From assembly GCF_032884065.1 (NCBI RefSeq), contig NC_088872.1, positions 38,423,132 through 38,487,131 of the forward strand: DNA of 64,000 nucleotides, written 5' to 3'. Both the position numbers and the translations under genes were made by a program. Each line of letters opens with the position of its first letter. Position 1 is the first letter of the stretch. Origin of the DNA: Artemia franciscana. Lineage: Eukaryota; Arthropoda; Branchiopoda; Anostraca; Artemiidae. Shown piece by piece: positions 1-13,100 of the stretch. The notes under the pieces were generated by a model. The model searched no databases, had not been told where the DNA came from, and saw nothing but the letters and a program-made list of their open reading frames with translations.

Positions 1-3000
1 ATTATTCTCTCCTTGTCTATAATTGGTTCTTGAGCCCTTTGGCTATCTCCTTGTTTCCATCTATCGGTAAATCATATTTTCTTACAGATGTATTTGGCTT
101 ACAAGAAGCTAGCGAGGCTTATAAAGTTGGACTTTTTGAGGAAATCAACTTGTGTGCCATTCACATACAGAAAAGACCATCATGAAAAAAGACATTCAAC
201 TTGCCTGTCGTGTTGATAGGCTCTACCGCCAGATATTTTTCTTGTTCCGTTTGTTTCATTTATGTTTCGTAGTTGTATAACTATGTAGTTAAAATTTTCT
301 TTCGTACAAGCGCCTGTGGCGAAATCATTAGCCCACTGTCCGGGAACAGTTCATGGTGCCTCTTTCTACATCATTAAGTAAAGAAGCAACCATTTATTTT
401 TCTTCGGTGCAAATTTTCTTACACACGACTAGGAGAAACACAACATGTTTATCTAAGAGAGTTTTTTGAGAAAATTCTAGAACTATTTTCTATAAATTAT
501 GTGCTCAACTCTTTCATATACTTGTGTTCTTAGGCACAATTCTTTGATAATATTTCAAACCCGAAAGTTTATCTAGGGATTAATCTTTCCCAAAGGAACC
601 ACTGATCAATGATCAAACATGACCCATTAATTTCTTAGCATGCATAGACCATACAGTTTTTCCATAACGTATGACATATGAAAGGGCAAGAAAAAAGAGA
701 AGTTCCAATGTTTGGACAGGGAAGCTTGCAAATGCAGTCCACTACTCCCAAAAATTACGCTGTCGAGTTTTCCTATTTTGGGGTAATCACAGGGATCAGC
801 CAATCCGAAGTGCAATGAAAGACCTCACCCAGGGAGTGGCTCTATCAAGATCAAGGAAGCTATTCCAGTGTTTCCGCTTCAATTTTTGAAATGCCTAGAA
901 GACTAGTAGAAAATACCAAAATTCAACATTTTAATACAAAAATCCAAAAAGTGTCCCCAATTTCTGCATTCTTTCTAAACCACTTGTAGAGACTTTTTAT
1001 GCTGACTTTTAATATAATTTGTTCAAGTCGACTTATCTCGCAACTCAATACCTTTACTCGTACCAGTATTTCTACTTATGACGTTTAAAGCAATTTATCG
1101 TTTAGTTAAATTTTGTTTTAATTCACAAATTCCAGAGCCATACGCCCCTGGCCTTAACCCCTTGTTACTTAGGGTTTGGAGATGAGTTGGCATGTGGTTT
1201 TGGAACCACTCAAAGTTGCATATTAAAAGGAGAATTACTTATTGCTATGCTTGCTTATTCAAATTCCTTACTAATTTTCACTATTTAATTGACAGGATAA
1301 AACTACTTATAATTTAGCTTATAGAGAAATCATTGTACTGAAAACCAATTTGAATTTTTTCTGTGATATTCTTTTAGTTGTTAGGTTACATTGTATCCTT
1401 TTTTTTCTTTTTCATTTTATTGCTATTACAAATCTGTATGTTCAAAGTTGTTTGGTCTTTAGCAGGGGGTAAGGGAAGTCGAGTTAAATAAGTTAGAAGT
1501 ATAAAAACTTTGCTAATGCTTTCAAAACCTTAAAAATCTTCTTTAAAATGTAACCACTTCTACAACCCCAAAGAAATCTATACGCTATAACAATATTAGA
1601 AATTATTTTTTAATGTGCAGTTAATTTTTATATAGAAGAGTGCTTGTTTCCTTGCTTGTACTGTGTGGCATCAAACTTATTTAAAATGTTAGACCTAAAC
1701 CAATGTCAGTTCTAATGTCGGAACACTCAGCTTGTTCCATTCTACACTTCTCTTCTTGGTGCCTATACATGCAGTTTATTTTGTAAAGTATGAATAATAG
1801 ACTTTTTGTTGTAAACTTCACATTTTACAGCAATACTCACCTAGTTCAATATGAATATTATTCATATATCCGATAGTACGAGTATATTAAAAAAATGTTT
1901 AAATTTTTTTACATTTTATTGATTTTTCTATTACAATTGATCTTTAAACACACAGTGGCTATAAAGCATTCATTTCTGCAATGGATTTTTTTCAAGATTA
2001 CCTTCTTCAATGTCAAATCACTTTTCCAGTTGACACTTTAATCCTTTTAGATTATTTTTAAGGAAATCCAGAGATCCCTGCAACCTTCTATAAAGTACAC
2101 AAGTACAAAAGTACACAACTCCTTCCTAGTAATAGAGAACGGTTGCTTAAATTTGTTGACAAAAATTCCACGTATGTTTGTAATGCTCCTCGTACTATTG
2201 TATTTAAGATACTAGGAAGGTAAATTCAAACCCAGGAATGAGAATTGAATGGTGGGGGGATGAGGAACGAGGAAGGCTCACGAAACTTCGGGATAGATAC
2301 GGAAATTATGCTTAGGTTTTGAAGACCTTGAAAATATTCTTTGGGAAAATAGTTACTTCTAGAATTTCAAGGAAATTGATGCACAATACAAATCTTAGAA
2401 GTTGATTAATTAAAAAAACAGTGTTCTTCTGAAGGAAGTAAAGAGTGAAGTCAGAACTTAAAACAAACAAAAATTATTACTTCACTGTCTATTTAACATA
2501 TATCAATAAAACTAGAAAAAAATTAACGGAAAACTAGCACTATACTGAAAAGCCACGGAGGGTATAGAGCTAGCTTACCAGCAGGTCCTCAGCCACCAGA
2601 GAATGCCTTTTAACGAGGAAGCTGACCAAAAAGCAAACCAAGCAATCCAGAAGTGTTCTGGAATCGGCCGAAACACACTATCTATCACCCTTAGGGATTC
2701 CCCGAGACGTAAAAATTGCAAATTGCTTCACTATAGACCGGTGAAGCTCTTATTTAAGGACCGGAAGGATAACTTGTCGTTTCTGAGGATTAAGAGCCAA
2801 GCAATGATTTCATAGGAGGAAAGAACACGGGTGAAAAAACACCAAAGCCCTTTCTGTCCCAAAGGCGCATCAACAATAAAAACTATTCAGTATCTTTTGC
2901 TGGAATATCTAAGGTCAGCAATAATCTCTTCTGAGCTGAAAAGAACCAAAAAGAAGTTGGGATTATAGGAAAATATTAAACTGATGCAAGATGCAGATCT

Positions 3001-4060
3001 CTGAGCCCAGGAAGAGAGATGGATATTCAAAAGGATCATTGACTTCTTCCAAAGTCTCGATATTTTACAAAAGAAGTCCTGCAACTTGTAAGAAGATGAG
3101 TCGACAAGCAGAAGAAATAGAAGGTCCTATCGCAAGAGCCGTAGGGGTATCTGCCGAGTTTAATCTTAAATTGCGGGGAAAAGGTAGCAGCGCTTTACAC
3201 TTCCCTTGTTTGACACTTATGAAAAAGCCAAATTAGTTTTCTTTCCCCCTTGGAAGAATATAAATTCAATGCTATGGAGAAGAATAAACCAACTTTGAAG
3301 CCAGAAGGATGAATAATGCAGTCTAAGTGCTATATAACGAAGAAGAAGGAGAAGGAAAATGCAAGGTAGACTGTCTCTGACTGAATTGAGCGCCTGGGAA
3401 CTGGATGAGGCCAATAAAAACAACTTATATGAATTCAAAAAATAAGGGGCTAGACATGAACGATCAGACAAACAAATTATAGACGAAAATAGGCAGGCTT
3501 TTAAGGCACTAGTTGCTACCAGTCCATTCCATCCTTCAAACTTGCTTCAATTTAAAAGACCCTGTTTAAAAACAAAGTTATAGAAATACAATTAAACGAT
3601 AAAATACAACGACTCTATTCTTTTTTTAAAATAAAATGATTCTAGATTTTTATTATCTGCAATTGAAGCTGAGCTTTCATTACCGAGAAGTTTAGACATG
3701 CACAATTCTTTCCTAGAAAAGGAAAATACAACATTGCCTGTCTCTGAATTAAGCATCTGGGTCCTCAACGAAGTCAAAATAAACGATTCATGCAACTTAA
3801 AAACTAAAGGAGGGTGTATCCCCCTCACACCTCCTTCGAGCCACCCTTGTATCTGAACTCTCCACATGGTTTTGCGCATTATTTAATTACATTATGTGCG
3901 CATCTCAAGGCAAGGTTCCGTTCAGTGAAAAAAAATTTAGGAGGTTTTCTACTAGCTAATCAAATTTCCAGGACGTAAGAGAATGCGCAACCGTGGAACA
4001 TTTTAGCAAATAAATTTAAAACTAGAAAATGTTTTGGCCCGTTCATTGAAAACCCTCTCC
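1..4060. other. Upstream flank without recognised gene
   Basis: About 4 kb before the first coding exon of the phosphatase. Short ORFs exist but none resembles a known family or has convincing splice sites. Faint ancient repeats are visible: the stretch near 1480-1620 resembles 2290-2420, and 3350-3440 resembles 3710-3800, both strongly diverged. A fragment near 2400-2475 resembles an arm of the foldback family seen later. The promoter and 5' UTR of the downstream gene must lie towards the right end, but I cannot place a TATA box or initiator with confidence. Confidence 0.5.
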
Positions 4061-4118
4061 ATGGAGGAAATTAGAGCTTTTGTTGCTTCAATAGATTATG
4101 TTTTAACAGATTGTGATG
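4061..4118 (+). CDS. Phosphatase exon 1 (start, motif I)
   Basis: Encodes residues 1-19 plus one base of G20: MEEIRAFVASIDYVLTDCD. It ends at the donor GATG|GTAAAA, inside the DCDG catalytic motif, so the glycine codon is split (G|GT) with exon 2. The in-frame TAG at 4004-4006 and the absence of another ATG before 4061 fix the start. Confidence 0.88.
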
Positions 4119-7100
4119 GTAAAACACATTGTTTGTCTGAAAGTTTTTCTTTTTTTCACCTGTAGGCCTACTACAGGCAAAAGCCTTAGATGCAGTAGCC
4201 TATCTCAGAGAGATCTTTATGTTGCTTATTTGAAGATATTTCTATTACTAAGGTTTGAATTAGATAAACATACCACTCAATTCCTTTTTTATACTGTTTC
4301 CAAATATAGCCCAATAAGGTAAGAAATCAGTGTCCAATTGAGCAAAATTAGGTAAAACCCAAACCCTCACATCATGTTACCAATTAGGAATTGAGAGAAA
4401 TTGTATTTAAAAAGCTCCCACAAATTTGTTTTTGAAATATTATTTTGCTATTAAGATTGATTAAATTCCTGAATAAGCTACAAATGGCAATATTTTTGGT
4501 AAAATTCTAGTTAATTGACTTATTGCTATCTCAGAAAGGGTTTACGTTAGGGAAATAAAACTTTCAGGAATATGTCTACAGGCTAAAATATGTCCCAGGA
4601 AGGTATTTTAAAGTACCCACCTCCACTCCTTCTCCCTCTAGAGGGCCCTGAAATTTGCCTACATGACAGGTCTAAGCCTATTGAAATTTTCACAAAACAA
4701 CGTTTTACCTTAATTCTCAGTTACTAGTTGCTTTTTCTCTGCTTTTAGTGATGAAAATGCAATTCCTGTTATTTGAGTAGAATTTTGAGCCATATCAATG
4801 TTTTTTTTCAAAATTTAGGAAATGTATTTGCATATCTTTAAAACCTTTTAAAATGGGATCAAGCAAAGTTATGAAGCTGAAAAAATTTTTGTTGTACTTC
4901 AATTAAGCAGAAGATCTATTTTGCAAGTTTTCACTTTTATAACATACATATTTTTAATGGTCATCAAAGGTCAGGGCCCTCTAGAGGGAGAAGGAGTAGA
5001 GGAAGTTACTTCAAAATACCTTCCTGGGACATACTTTAGCCTGTAGACCCATCCCTGAAAATTTCATTTTCTGAACCTAAACCCTTTCTAAGATAGCAAG
5101 AAGTCAATTAACTAGAATCTTACCATATTTTCTCACTAGATATATGTTTTAGAAATAGCCTATGTTTAAAACTTTTGGCTAATATGGGCTGTTTTGTGTA
5201 TCTTTAAGAGCTGAAACAATAATTTGTCCCAGAAGTAATTAGCCCATTAAATCAAGAAAGAGCAGAAAAAAGGCATCAACTGGTGTATTCACTATCTTTC
5301 TGGCTAAGTTAGCCAAAAATGTATAAATTTATTGCTATCTCCTCTAGAATAGAATTTAATAGTTTATCATATTTTGGTGGAGAATTCCTCATCCAAAATA
5401 GCTACAATAACAGTCTTATCTTACTCCTTTGATGATTCTGCTGAAAAGCACTTTGAAATAGATTTAAAGTTCTGTTTAGTTGTCTAAAATGGGTACTACT
5501 TTTTTTTATTCATCAGTATTAGCCTCTGTGAAAATTCAGGAGTTAGCCACTTCTAAAGGAAACATGTTAATAAATTAAAAAAAGGTTGTTTTAAAACATT
5601 TTTTTGCATGCTAACCAATGGTGTGTATAGTGCAGGTACTTATTTCCTGATTATCTGGTGATGGCTAGGAATGTGGTAAATGTATCATAGTTCATATAAT
5701 TGACTTATCAATAAAGTGAACATACCACTTGATGCCTTTTTTATGCTCTTGACAAATATAATAATTGCTTTTATTTCAAATTCAAATTTAAGCAATTTTT
5801 GATCTAGCTTAGTCTAACTTTAAATAATTTTGGTACTAAGAAATTGAAGCATTATTTTGCCAAAAATGATCAAGAAATACTGCACTAAGAACATATAGTA
5901 TTATTTTGTCAAAAATAGCTTGAAAACTCACACTTTAATTGAAAATTCCTCATTATTAAGAGCTTGAAAAGTGCCTAAATTTGAATTTGTAATGGAAGCA
6001 ATCATAATATTCATAAAGAGCATAAAAAAGGCATCAAGTGGTATGTTTACTTTATTGGTAAGTCAATTATATGAACTGTGATACATTTACTGGGAATGCA
6101 ATTTGTGGTTAAAGGTAAATCATCTGATACTTTTTTTATTTTCCCCCATATTCCTCCATGCACCCATTTAAAGCTTGGTTTACTCTGGCTGAGGTTACAG
6201 AGTCAGGCCACTGACCTCTGTTCCAAATTTAATCACCAGCAAGACTAGGACTCAAACCAATGTCCTCAGGATTTCAAGTACAGCATGCTAACTGCTTGGA
6301 TAGAACAGCTCAATTTTAAGCTCTTTCCAAATATGGTTGCTTTTCTGACAATACACCCCATTCTTTGATGATGTAATGTATAATTCTAATAAAATATTTC
6401 CCTATTATGCCAAATTTCAAGGAATATTATGTCTTCTCTGTTAACCAGTTTTCTTGCATTATTGACCTGGTGAAAATCATTCTGCCAAGATGTTTCAAGA
6501 CAGTTTTTGGATAAAAATATTGTTTAGAATGATATTAATTTTGATAACCATGTAAGGAAACATAACAATCTTATTAATAGAAATATTGCGCATATTGTAA
6601 AGTAATAGTTTTCTTGTTTTATTGTTTTCTCTTAGTTTTTTTTTTATGTATTCTAGCTGCCAAGCTAGATGTAGGTAGGGGAGTGAGGGCAAGTACCCTA
6701 GGAGGGACACCCCAGGATGGCAAAAGAAGCTAAGTACTGTAATAAATTAAATTTTGTAAAATAAGGACTAATTCAGCATTTGAAAAGACACATAAAAGTA
6801 TTTTAGAAATTGATGGAAAATATGTTCTAACATATATTTCTAATGAGACTTTATTTCATTTAATCAGTTGCAGTAAAAGTCAAACTTACATCATTACTCC
6901 ATGTTGAAACAGTTTTGAAATAAAAGTTGTAAGCCTTAAGTTGCAGAAACTAACACTAATTATTCCCAGGCAAAGTAAGCATAATCACATCATTGCCTAC
7001 AGTTTTGTTTAATTTACATTTAATGCCTAGGCAACTCAGTGTCAGTGAAAGAGATGAAATAAAAGTTATTTTACCAGCCATAAGACTGCTGTAATTGGCA

Positions 7101-10100
7101 CTGTGGCTAGTCTTAATTGATGGATAACAGTATTAATGATCCTTCAATTCTGGGCATTAACATTCATAAGACAAATATTAAACAGTTTTTGGTAACAAAA
7201 CTGTAATTAAGGAGTGACTCTGCCCCTTTAAAAGTCAAGGAATCCTAATGACAGTTATACCATCAGGTTCAAGTTATCAGAGAACCCTGCTTTAGAGGCT
7301 TTCAGCTCTCATCTGCAAAAATATGGGATTTTTTTTATATCATAGATGTATGTTTATTTTTTTTTTTTTTTTTTAACCCTGGAGTGATTGTCTTAAACTA
7401 GAGGTCCTAGATGATCAGGAGAAGGTTCTCTCTCTTAATAAAAAAAAAAAGAAGTTCTAGATCTTTTTCAGTGATTGAAAACATTGGAGGGCAACTAGTC
7501 TCCATCTCAAACCCCTTTTTCCCCAAAGTTACCTGATAAGAATTGTGAGATAGCCTCTTTGTTAAGCATAGTTGAAAGGTCTAATAACTCTGCATCTTGG
7601 GATGACATCTCTGTCTCCAATCCCATAACCCCTGGGGATAGAACTAAGCTAATGAAGTTTCAAGGGGAAATTTGTCAGAATTTCTATACAAAATTATTTG
7701 TGTTTGGCTTTCTTTCTCTTTGGCAACTCTTGTATGTGGAAATCTGAGATGATTGTCTGGCTGAAATCTTCAGCAGGTTTGAAAATCCATGCTTGGAATT
7801 CCTGAGGATTTTATACTGGAAAAATTGTCCATGGGGAATTTTTGGCAGGAAAAAATCCAATGGGGGGGGGATTTCTGGGAAAATTTTCCCACAGTAGAGG
7901 ATTTTCCAACATGATTTGAAAAAGGAGCAGAAATTAAATGAAAAACAAGTATTTTTTTCAAATCAAAGTAGACTAAGGACATACATTACCTATAGATTGT
8001 TTTGGGTGCCTGACTGATGACTGTAACTCAAATAGTCTTAGTATTTGGCATTGAAACCCTCATAAAAAAATACTAATCTGCAAATTTTACTAAATTTCAA
8101 GTTCAGAAAAAAATTCTGATTATATTTGTGTAAGGTTTCTTTTAATTAATGAAAAATAGCATGTTTTCTAAGGGAACTTTGATAATATGAAAACAATTAG
8201 AAAAACCCTAGGTTCATGTAGATAAAAAGTTGCTGGGAAAGGCAATATTTGTTAGTTGCATCAGTGAGTAATTTTATTTGCACTTACACAATTTGCAGGT
8301 CCTGGGATTTAAAGCAATTACTATCTAAATTACTAGCATCTATTAAATTACTAGCTTTCCATGAAAGTCCCATGCTTTCTAGTTGTTGCTTGAAAAAATT
8401 ACCTATTGCCTGATCAAGGCCATATCCAGAAGGGGGAAAGGGCCACAGGTTTACACCCCCCTCCAGCCCTGAAATTTTTGTCTGGCTTTTGTAAAAACAG
8501 AACACACATGCATATAAAATAATTTTGATGTATTTTTTAAAAGTGTTTATTTTGTTTATTCACCCACTCCCCATCCCCCCTGAACAAAAATCCCGGATAT
8601 GCCCATGTGTTTGACAAAATTAAAGGTCTTTTTACTCTATCAGCTGCTTGACAACTTATCTAAAACAACCTAAATTATAATGAAAAGAAAATCCTGTGCC
8701 TCTATGTACCAAGGTTAAAAATGTTAGCTTTAAAAATAAAACCTGTATTGTTACTCAGGGAATCTCTGAACCAAATTCTTATAGCAAGCTTAGGTCATAA
8801 ATAAAATGTTCATTATCTTATTTAATTTTAGGTGTACTTTGGAAAGAGTTAACTCCAATAGATGGCTCTGCTAAGGTTCTCAGTCTCTTAAAGTCCATGG
8901 GTAAAAAAGTATTCTATGTTACCAACAATAGTACAAAGACACGAGAAGAGTATGTCAGCAAATTTGAGAAATTAGGATTTTCAGCTTCCAAGGTATTTCT
9001 ACCTGCTCAAAAGTTACCATTCCTAATTAAAAAAGATCTACTGTATCTGACCTATGGTCTGTCTTCTAAGGAACATATTTACATGAGGTTTGGTGCAGTT
9101 CTCCTGTTCATTGTATTTAAAAGCTTCTTTTATTGTGGAGGTTCCTGAATTTTGTCATTTAGCATCAGCCACAATCTCTTTGCATATAAGAGCAATAATA
9201 GCTTTTTTAAATACTCAGTATTTCTCACTTTGAAATTAGAAAATACTTATAATCAGTAAAATACATGATCAGAGATCTTATATCAAATTTACAAGCACCT
9301 GAAACTTAGTTGCATGGTCTATTAGGTGGTTGCTATACCACTCAATAAGTCTAGTCACATTAAAACAATAAATCCATTTTCTCTCGTGTCAGTTATACTC
9401 AGAACCTATTTTACCAACAGGCTAAAAACCGGGATTGGAACATGATTTCATTGATTACATTCAGCTTGTTGTCTGTCAGAACTGCCCCCACGAGCCGTGG
9501 GATGAAATTCCTATCTGAGGTATCTGAATGTAGTATTTTTATAGTACAAGGAGAAACATTTAATTGCCACTAGGTATTGAATGCATTTAATTTGCATTTA
9601 GTGTTCAACATGCTATAAGAAGGTTAAAGGTTTAATTCAAATTGAATAAGTAAAATTTGAACAGTATAATATGTATTTTCATTTCAATGCTGTAATAACT
9701 GGAAAAGGGAAAATTTGTAATATAATTCGCTTTCAGAGAAGCGCCAGTGATGCACTAGGCTTTATATGTAGTAGGCTTTTTATAAAGGCTAGAAAAGGAG
9801 GCAGTAGATAAATTCTTGTTTGCAGTGAAACTAAATTTGTCATAAATGGTCTTGGGAAGAAATAAGGTTAAATTACATATTTGATATATAATGATATCAA
9901 CTGCTGAAAAGTCTGTTAGTTCAAAATTTGATTTTACTGTAATTTCATTTCTATTTTCGATGTTGTAATAAGTACAAAAGAAAAATGTTGTAATAAAGTG
10001 CCATTTTCAGTAAAGCTCCAATGACGCAGTAGGTTTTAAGCTTTTACCGTTAGGGAATGAGGTAGTACCTGTGCTCTTCTTTGAAGTGATTTTGTTTGTT

Positions 10101-13100
10101 TCAATCCTGATTTGCATATTTAATTAAAGCTTTTCTCGTTTTAAGGCTTATTTATTCACTTATGTTAGTATATGTTGTATGTTTTGCTATGATTGTTTAT
10201 TTAATTTTTGTTTGTTTTGGGTTTCATTTATGCTTGATTTGCATATTCAATTTAAGCTGTATTCGTTTAAGATTTATTTATTCATTTATATATACAACAA
10301 AAGCAATATGAAAATCGAAGAATGGAACTACAAGAATAATGCAAGAAGAGTAAGAAAACTAGAAACCTTTTTTTAAAGAGAAAACCGAAAACAACTGACC
10401 CCCCTACTGCACAAAAAAAACTGACCAAATGTATTTAAGCTACTCCAACCAAATCCAGGTAATAAGCATACTCCAAGTCTAGCCTGATTCAGGTTAGATT
10501 TGAATTACTTTTAGTTTTAATGACAGACAATTCTGATTTTCACCTTATTTTCTTCACTTGATTAGTTGCAATCCCCTTTTTCTTATTTTTAGACGTTTTT
10601 GTTCTTCTTTAATTTTTATTGGCATTGAACATGGCTCGTTTGACGCGTATTTTTTATTAAAATAATTAGTATTCTAATTATTTATCTTTGCCTGTCCTTT
10701 TTCAGTGGCTGGTGTTAAGTCCCCTCCAGAAAATACCTCCCGCGGAAAATAACCCCTTGAAAATAACCCTCCATGGATTCCCCCGGAAAATGCCACCCCC
10801 ACGCAAAGGACTAGTACTGTCAATTTCTGATTCAAATAACACAATCCAAAGTTTCTGTGACCTTGAGGTGGAGATGTGGATAAGGAAGGGGCAGTCCTTC
10901 TCCTCTATGGAATAAATTCTGCTCATTTTGGGGTTTATTATTATTCTTTACTTTCGTAATAACAGCGTAGACCAGACATATTCCCAGAAATCCTAAGGGA
11001 GTAGATATCAATTTTACATTTTTGATGCGTTTTTTCAAGTTTATTTTGAAAAAAGAAGTATTCCCAGAAATCCTAAGGGAGCAAATATCAATTTCACATT
11101 TTGATGCGTTTTTTTCAAGTTTCTTTTGTACCCCTCCCCTCTAAAGATCCTTTGCTGGAAAACACTCTTTTGCTGCCTTTTTGCTGGGAAACTTTTCCAC
11201 CAAGAACGGGATTACCGTTATGATTTTTAAAAAATAATAAGAAATCAAATTCTTTTTTCAAATGAAAGTGCGGTAAGAAATTTTTTTTACCCCAGATCAT
11301 TTCTGTAAGAAATTTTCTGGATGGAATTTTCAGCTAGAATGGAATTGTCTTGGAGGAATTTCTCTGGAAAGGGGGGAGGGCATTTTTAAATAAACACAAC
11401 TTTCCACAGTGGATTTTTTCCTTGGACCAAGAAATTTTTCAAGGGGGTGGGGGTCGGATTTTGTTGTGCTATTAAAAGCAATCAGAAATTAAATTATAAA
11501 AGTCTTTTCAGCTGAAAGTAAGGAGCAACATCAAAAAAGAAAAAAAATAGTCCTTATGAGTAGGGCTGCACTTTCCTAAATCCATTGCCGATTAAACTAA
11601 CGTCTCTATTGCTTTGACAAAGCTGTTTATTCTAATCAAACGCTCCTAATGTTTATTAGTCTTTCTTAAAAGAATTGGGAAAGATATCAAACGTTAGCGT
11701 AAAGAGAGAGGGGCTTAAGAGGTGGAAGCCCCCTCATTTATGGAACTTGTTTATTTAAAGTTTAAATTTGGTCTTTACTATTAATTAAAAAACTTGTTTT
11801 CTTTATTTAATTTCATGAAAGGGCTGCTGTATTGAAATAAAAGATAAATTATTCGCACAAAATTCTGATCAATGGATAATTCTTCTGGGCTTGGTTTGCT
11901 TTGGTCGGCGTTTTCGGGATGAAAAATCTCTTCCTAGGTAATTTATCTGCTACGGGCTGTCTCCTCGTAGTAGCATAATATTTGTAGGCATGAATATATA
12001 ATGAATCAGAGGTAATAGGCTTGAGACTGTCAGTACAGGATTTCGAGTCTTGTTGATAGAAGAGCATCGCCAAGTGCTGAAAACAATGTTGTGAAAAATA
12101 AGGCGGGGGCAATCCTTCTTGTAAGGAATAAATCTTCCAAAATTAATTTGCAAATTTTGTTTTAATTTTTCATGTTTGGTGAGCCAAATTCGAACATACA
12201 ATAGTTGAAAACGTTCAGAAATTAAATAAGAAACAAGTGTTTTTAACTGAAAGTAAGCAGCAACATTAGGAATTAAAACGAACAGAAATATGAAAAGGGG
12301 TTGTTCCCTCCTCAAAGCCTCACTCTTTACGCTGAGTTTTTTTTTCATTGTTTTAAAAAGTGACAAAGAGTCAAACTTAGGGTAAAGAGCGAGGTGTTGA
12401 GAAGGGAACTGTTCCTTTCATATACGGAATAATTTCTGTTTGTATAAGTTTAATTCAAAAATGAAAAGCCTAGTGCCTATTGCTTACACATAGCATTTGT
12501 TTTCGGGAAGTAAATAGACAATTTGTGGGATGTGAATTTTCTCTTGAGGAATTTTCAGTGGTGGGATGTGGGGGATGTCCCCTCTTAAATATATTTTTTA
12601 TAAAATTTTTTTATAATAATATATTATTTATATTTGATAAATAAGTAGAATAAAATAGTTTTTTGAACATTTTGAGTAACGTTAACGTAAAGAACGAGGT
12701 ATTTTGGAGGGGATATCCTCCCCATATGGTAATAATATTTTTTTGTTTAATTTTGAATTTTGGTCCTTACTTTCAGTTGAAAACAGCTTTTTTTGTTTTA
12801 ATCCCTCAAAGACACAAACAATTCTGAGGGGAAAACATTGAAATGCCACTGATTTTTCAAAGCTGAAAGTAGTTCGCTTTGGATGTGTGAGCTAGTTGCC
12901 TGTAGGCAGTTAGATTGTCTCTGCGGAGCCTTTGTTAACGTAGCGTTAATCAGCTATGCAAGGGGAGAATGTGACGTAGATTATGCAAATAAGGTACAAA
13001 ATTTTCCCGGGGTTCTGACCATAACTGATGTTACACTTCTCTGCTAATTTATAGATAATAATTTAAAATTCAGAGCTTAGTGCATGCTATTATGATGTCA

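Larger units (their letters stand above)
4119..8831 (+). other. Intron 1 of the phosphatase gene
   Basis: 4.7 kb, GT-AG. It contains two long imperfect palindromes (4494-5128 and 5675-6090), a minus-strand SINE (about 6125-6310), a C-rich repeat relic (about 7785-7980) and a possible short terminal-inverted element near 8408-8605. No other coding exon was recognised. Confidence 0.8.

Noticed and set aside
8408-8605. Short element with GGCCATATCC ... GGATATGCCC ends
   Set aside because: About 10 bp of terminal complementarity with no clear target duplication or second copy; too weak to call a MITE.
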